Shown here: one piece after another, positions 5,643 through 6,731 of the stretch
Position numbering within the stretch: the stretch's first letter is position 1
Layout of the letters: the number at the start of each line of letters is the position of its first letter
The notes under the pieces: generated by a model
Told to the model about the DNA's origin: nothing
Seen by the model: only the letters and a program-made list of their open reading frames with translations
Databases searched by the model: none
Program-made: the position numbers and the translations under genes
From: Alphaproteobacteria bacterium
GTDB lineage: Bacteria > Pseudomonadota > Alphaproteobacteria > Sphingomonadales > Sphingomonadaceae
Direction of reading: 5' to 3'
NCBI GenBank assembly: GCA_018830415.1
Contig: JAHJSJ010000152.1
Coordinates: 1 to 6,731, forward strand
DNA: 6,731 nucleotides

Positions 5643-6431
5643 ATGATCTCTGTTGCCACCTGGAACATCAACTCCGCGCGCCTGCGCGTCGGGTTGATCG
5701 AAAAACTGCTCACCGAAACCGCGCCCGACATCCTGTGCCTGCAGGAAATCAAGTGCGAGAGCCACCTGTTCCCGGCCGATGCGCTGGCCGCGCTCGGCTA
5801 CACCCATCAGGCGGTGAGCGGGCAGAAAGGCTACCACGGGGTTGCCACGGTCAGCCGCGTTCCGATCCGCGAGGTCGCCCGCCACGACTGGCAGGCCAAT
5901 GGCGAAGCGCGCCATATCGCGGTGGAGGTGCTGGGCAAGGATGTGCGGATCGACAACGTCTATGTCCCCGCAGGCGGCGATGTGCCCGACCGCGAAGTGA
6001 ACGCGAAATTCGGCCAGAAGCTCGATTTTCTGGGGCGCATGACCCGCTGGGCCGACACGCTCGACCGCCCGACGCTGATCGTCGGCGATTTCAACATCGC
6101 CCCGCTGGAAAGCGATGTGTGGAGCCACAAGCAATTGCTCAAGGTCGTCAGCCACACGCCGGTCGAGGTCGAGGTGCTGGACGCTTTCCGCGATGCCCAC
6201 GGCTGGGTCGATATCGGGCGCGCGCAGGTGCCGCATCCGGCGCGCTATTACAGCTGGTGGAGCTATCGCAATCCCGGCTGGCAGGAGAATGACAAGGGGC
6301 GGCGGCTCGATCATATGTGGGCCTCGCCCGCGCTTGCGAAGCAGGCGACCGCGCACCGCGTGCTGGAGGATGCGCGCGGGTGGACGCAGCCATCCGACCA
6401 CGTGCCGCTGATCACGGAGTTCGACCTCTGA
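5643..6431 (+). CDS. xthA: Exodeoxyribonuclease III / AP endonuclease
   Basis: A 262-residue cytoplasmic DNA-repair nuclease of the ExoIII (exonuclease-endonuclease-phosphatase) family. It cuts at abasic sites and removes blocked 3' ends in base excision repair. The motif set is complete: MISVATWNINSAR at the N-terminus (Asn8), LQEIK with metal-binding Glu35, Tyr107 in NVYVPAGG, GDFNIAP with Asp149 and Asn151, RRLDHMW with Asp223, and SDHVPL with the catalytic Asp252-His253 pair. Length fits the family (about 255-270 residues). ATG 5643 is chosen because MISVATWN is the standard start of the fold; the in-frame TTG at 5622 would add seven unconserved residues. No strong ribosome-binding site precedes ATG. 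The stop codon overlaps the probable start of ribA by 4 nt, so the two are likely co-transcribed and coupled. Confidence 0.95.
   Translation: MISVATWNINSARLRVGLIEKLLTETAPDILCLQEIKCESHLFPADALAALGYTHQAVSGQKGYHGVATVSRVPIREVARHDWQANGEARHIAVEVLGKDVRIDNVYVPAGGDVPDREVNAKFGQKLDFLGRMTRWADTLDRPTLIVGDFNIAPLESDVWSHKQLLKVVSHTPVEVEVLDAFRDAHGWVDIGRAQVPHPARYYSWWSYRNPGWQENDKGRRLDHMWASPALAKQATAHRVLEDARGWTQPSDHVPLITEFDL
6416..6419 (+). promoter_or_regulatory. Shine-Dalgarno site supporting a CTG start for ribA
   Basis: GGAG lies 8 nt before CTG 6428, near-ideal spacing, inside the last codons of xthA. A competing GGAGG at 6365-6369 lies 10 nt before an in-frame GTG at 6380, so the choice is not final. Confidence 0.45.
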
Positions 6432-6731
6432 GCGGAGCGTCATCCCCCGAACGCCGCGCCGCGCAGGCGGTCGATGCGCTGCGCCACGGCTGGCCGCTGG
6501 CGTTTGCGGGCGGGCCAACGCTGCTGCCGGTCGAAACCGCGATTGCCAGCGGGGCAAGCGCGCCGCACATGCTGATTCCCGCCGCGCGGGCGACCACGCT
6601 GAAACTCGCCAATCAACGCGATGCCGCTGTCCCGCACGCCCCGGTGCTGATCGCGGGGGGAGAAGACTTCACCATGCGCGATGCCCTGCCGATAGCCGAT
6701 CCGGCGCTCGATCTCGGCAATCCGCTCAAAG
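6428..6731 (+). CDS. ribA: Probable GTP cyclohydrolase II (RibA), N-terminal part, 3' truncated
   Basis: An open frame runs from the end of xthA to the window edge (about 101 codons). It reads SPERRAAQAVDALRHGWPL, then LLPVETAIASG, AARATTLKLANQRDAA, APVLIAGGEDF and ADPALDLGNPLK. I recognise this as the N-terminal region that precedes the catalytic domain in GTP cyclohydrolase II of Sphingomonadales; the enzyme opens GTP to start riboflavin synthesis. The zinc-binding cysteines and catalytic residues would lie beyond the window, so the assignment rests on this lead segment and on the xthA neighbourhood. No ATG occurs in frame before 6569, which would remove the recognisable N-terminus. CTG 6428 is the best start: it overlaps the xthA TGA as CTGA, the pattern usually seen as ATGA, and has GGAG 8 nt upstream. 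GTG 6380 is the alternative and would add 16 residues within xthA. Confidence 0.6.
   Translation, partial: MSGASSPERRAAQAVDALRHGWPLAFAGGPTLLPVETAIASGASAPHMLIPAARATTLKLANQRDAAVPHAPVLIAGGEDFTMRDALPIADPALDLGNPLK

Noticed and set aside
6569..6571. ATG 6569 as the ribA start
   Set aside because: It would discard the recognisable N-terminal segment (residues such as RRAAQAVDALRHGWPL) that is open and protein-like from 6431 on.

Overview
This window is a GC-rich (visibly well above 60%), gene-dense piece of bacterial chromosome. The protein types, the gene order and a characteristic inverted repeat around TGAGCTTGTCGA point to an alphaproteobacterium of the order Sphingomonadales, plausibly an Erythrobacter/Sphingomonas-like lineage. 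The placement is inferred from sequence character and gene order; no database search was run. I see no insertion sequence, phage gene, CRISPR array, tRNA or rRNA.

Layout, left to right. (1) 1-1661, +: the 3' part of a fused pabB-pabC gene for making p-aminobenzoate, a folate precursor. (2) 1665-1762: a pair of REP-like repeat units in inverted orientation, filling the gap before the next gene. (3) 1776-2871, +: a two-gene translation unit, an RluA-type RNA pseudouridine synthase overlapping by 8 nt an ArfB-type ribosome-rescue hydrolase. (4) 3013-3180, +: rpmG, a 55-residue, cysteine-free ribosomal protein L33, followed by a small GC hairpin. (5) 3264-3944, +: a LolA-family periplasmic lipoprotein carrier. 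(6) 3945-4161: a 217-bp gap with no convincing protein gene. Its second half folds, on the + strand only, into three consecutive hairpins, the last being a strong intrinsic terminator with a T-tract, so it looks like a small RNA gene of about 125 nt. (7) 4162-5544, -: a secreted PhoA-type alkaline phosphatase. (8) 5545-5642: the divergent intergenic region. (9) 5643-6431, +: exodeoxyribonuclease III (xthA). (10) 6428-6731, +: the 5' part of a probable GTP cyclohydrolase II gene (ribA, riboflavin synthesis), apparently starting with CTG inside the xthA stop region.

The genes are mostly housekeeping: folate and riboflavin precursors, ribosome modification and rescue, a ribosomal protein, envelope lipoprotein traffic and DNA repair. 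The alkaline phosphatase is the one accessory-looking gene. It is on the opposite strand between lolA and xthA, which from general knowledge are often close neighbours in alphaproteobacteria. The most interesting unexplained element is the candidate small RNA at about 4032-4157, with a C-rich apical loop that could pair with Shine-Dalgarno sequences. Next are the REP-like pair, whose two units differ by compensating base changes, and the probable CTG start of ribA.
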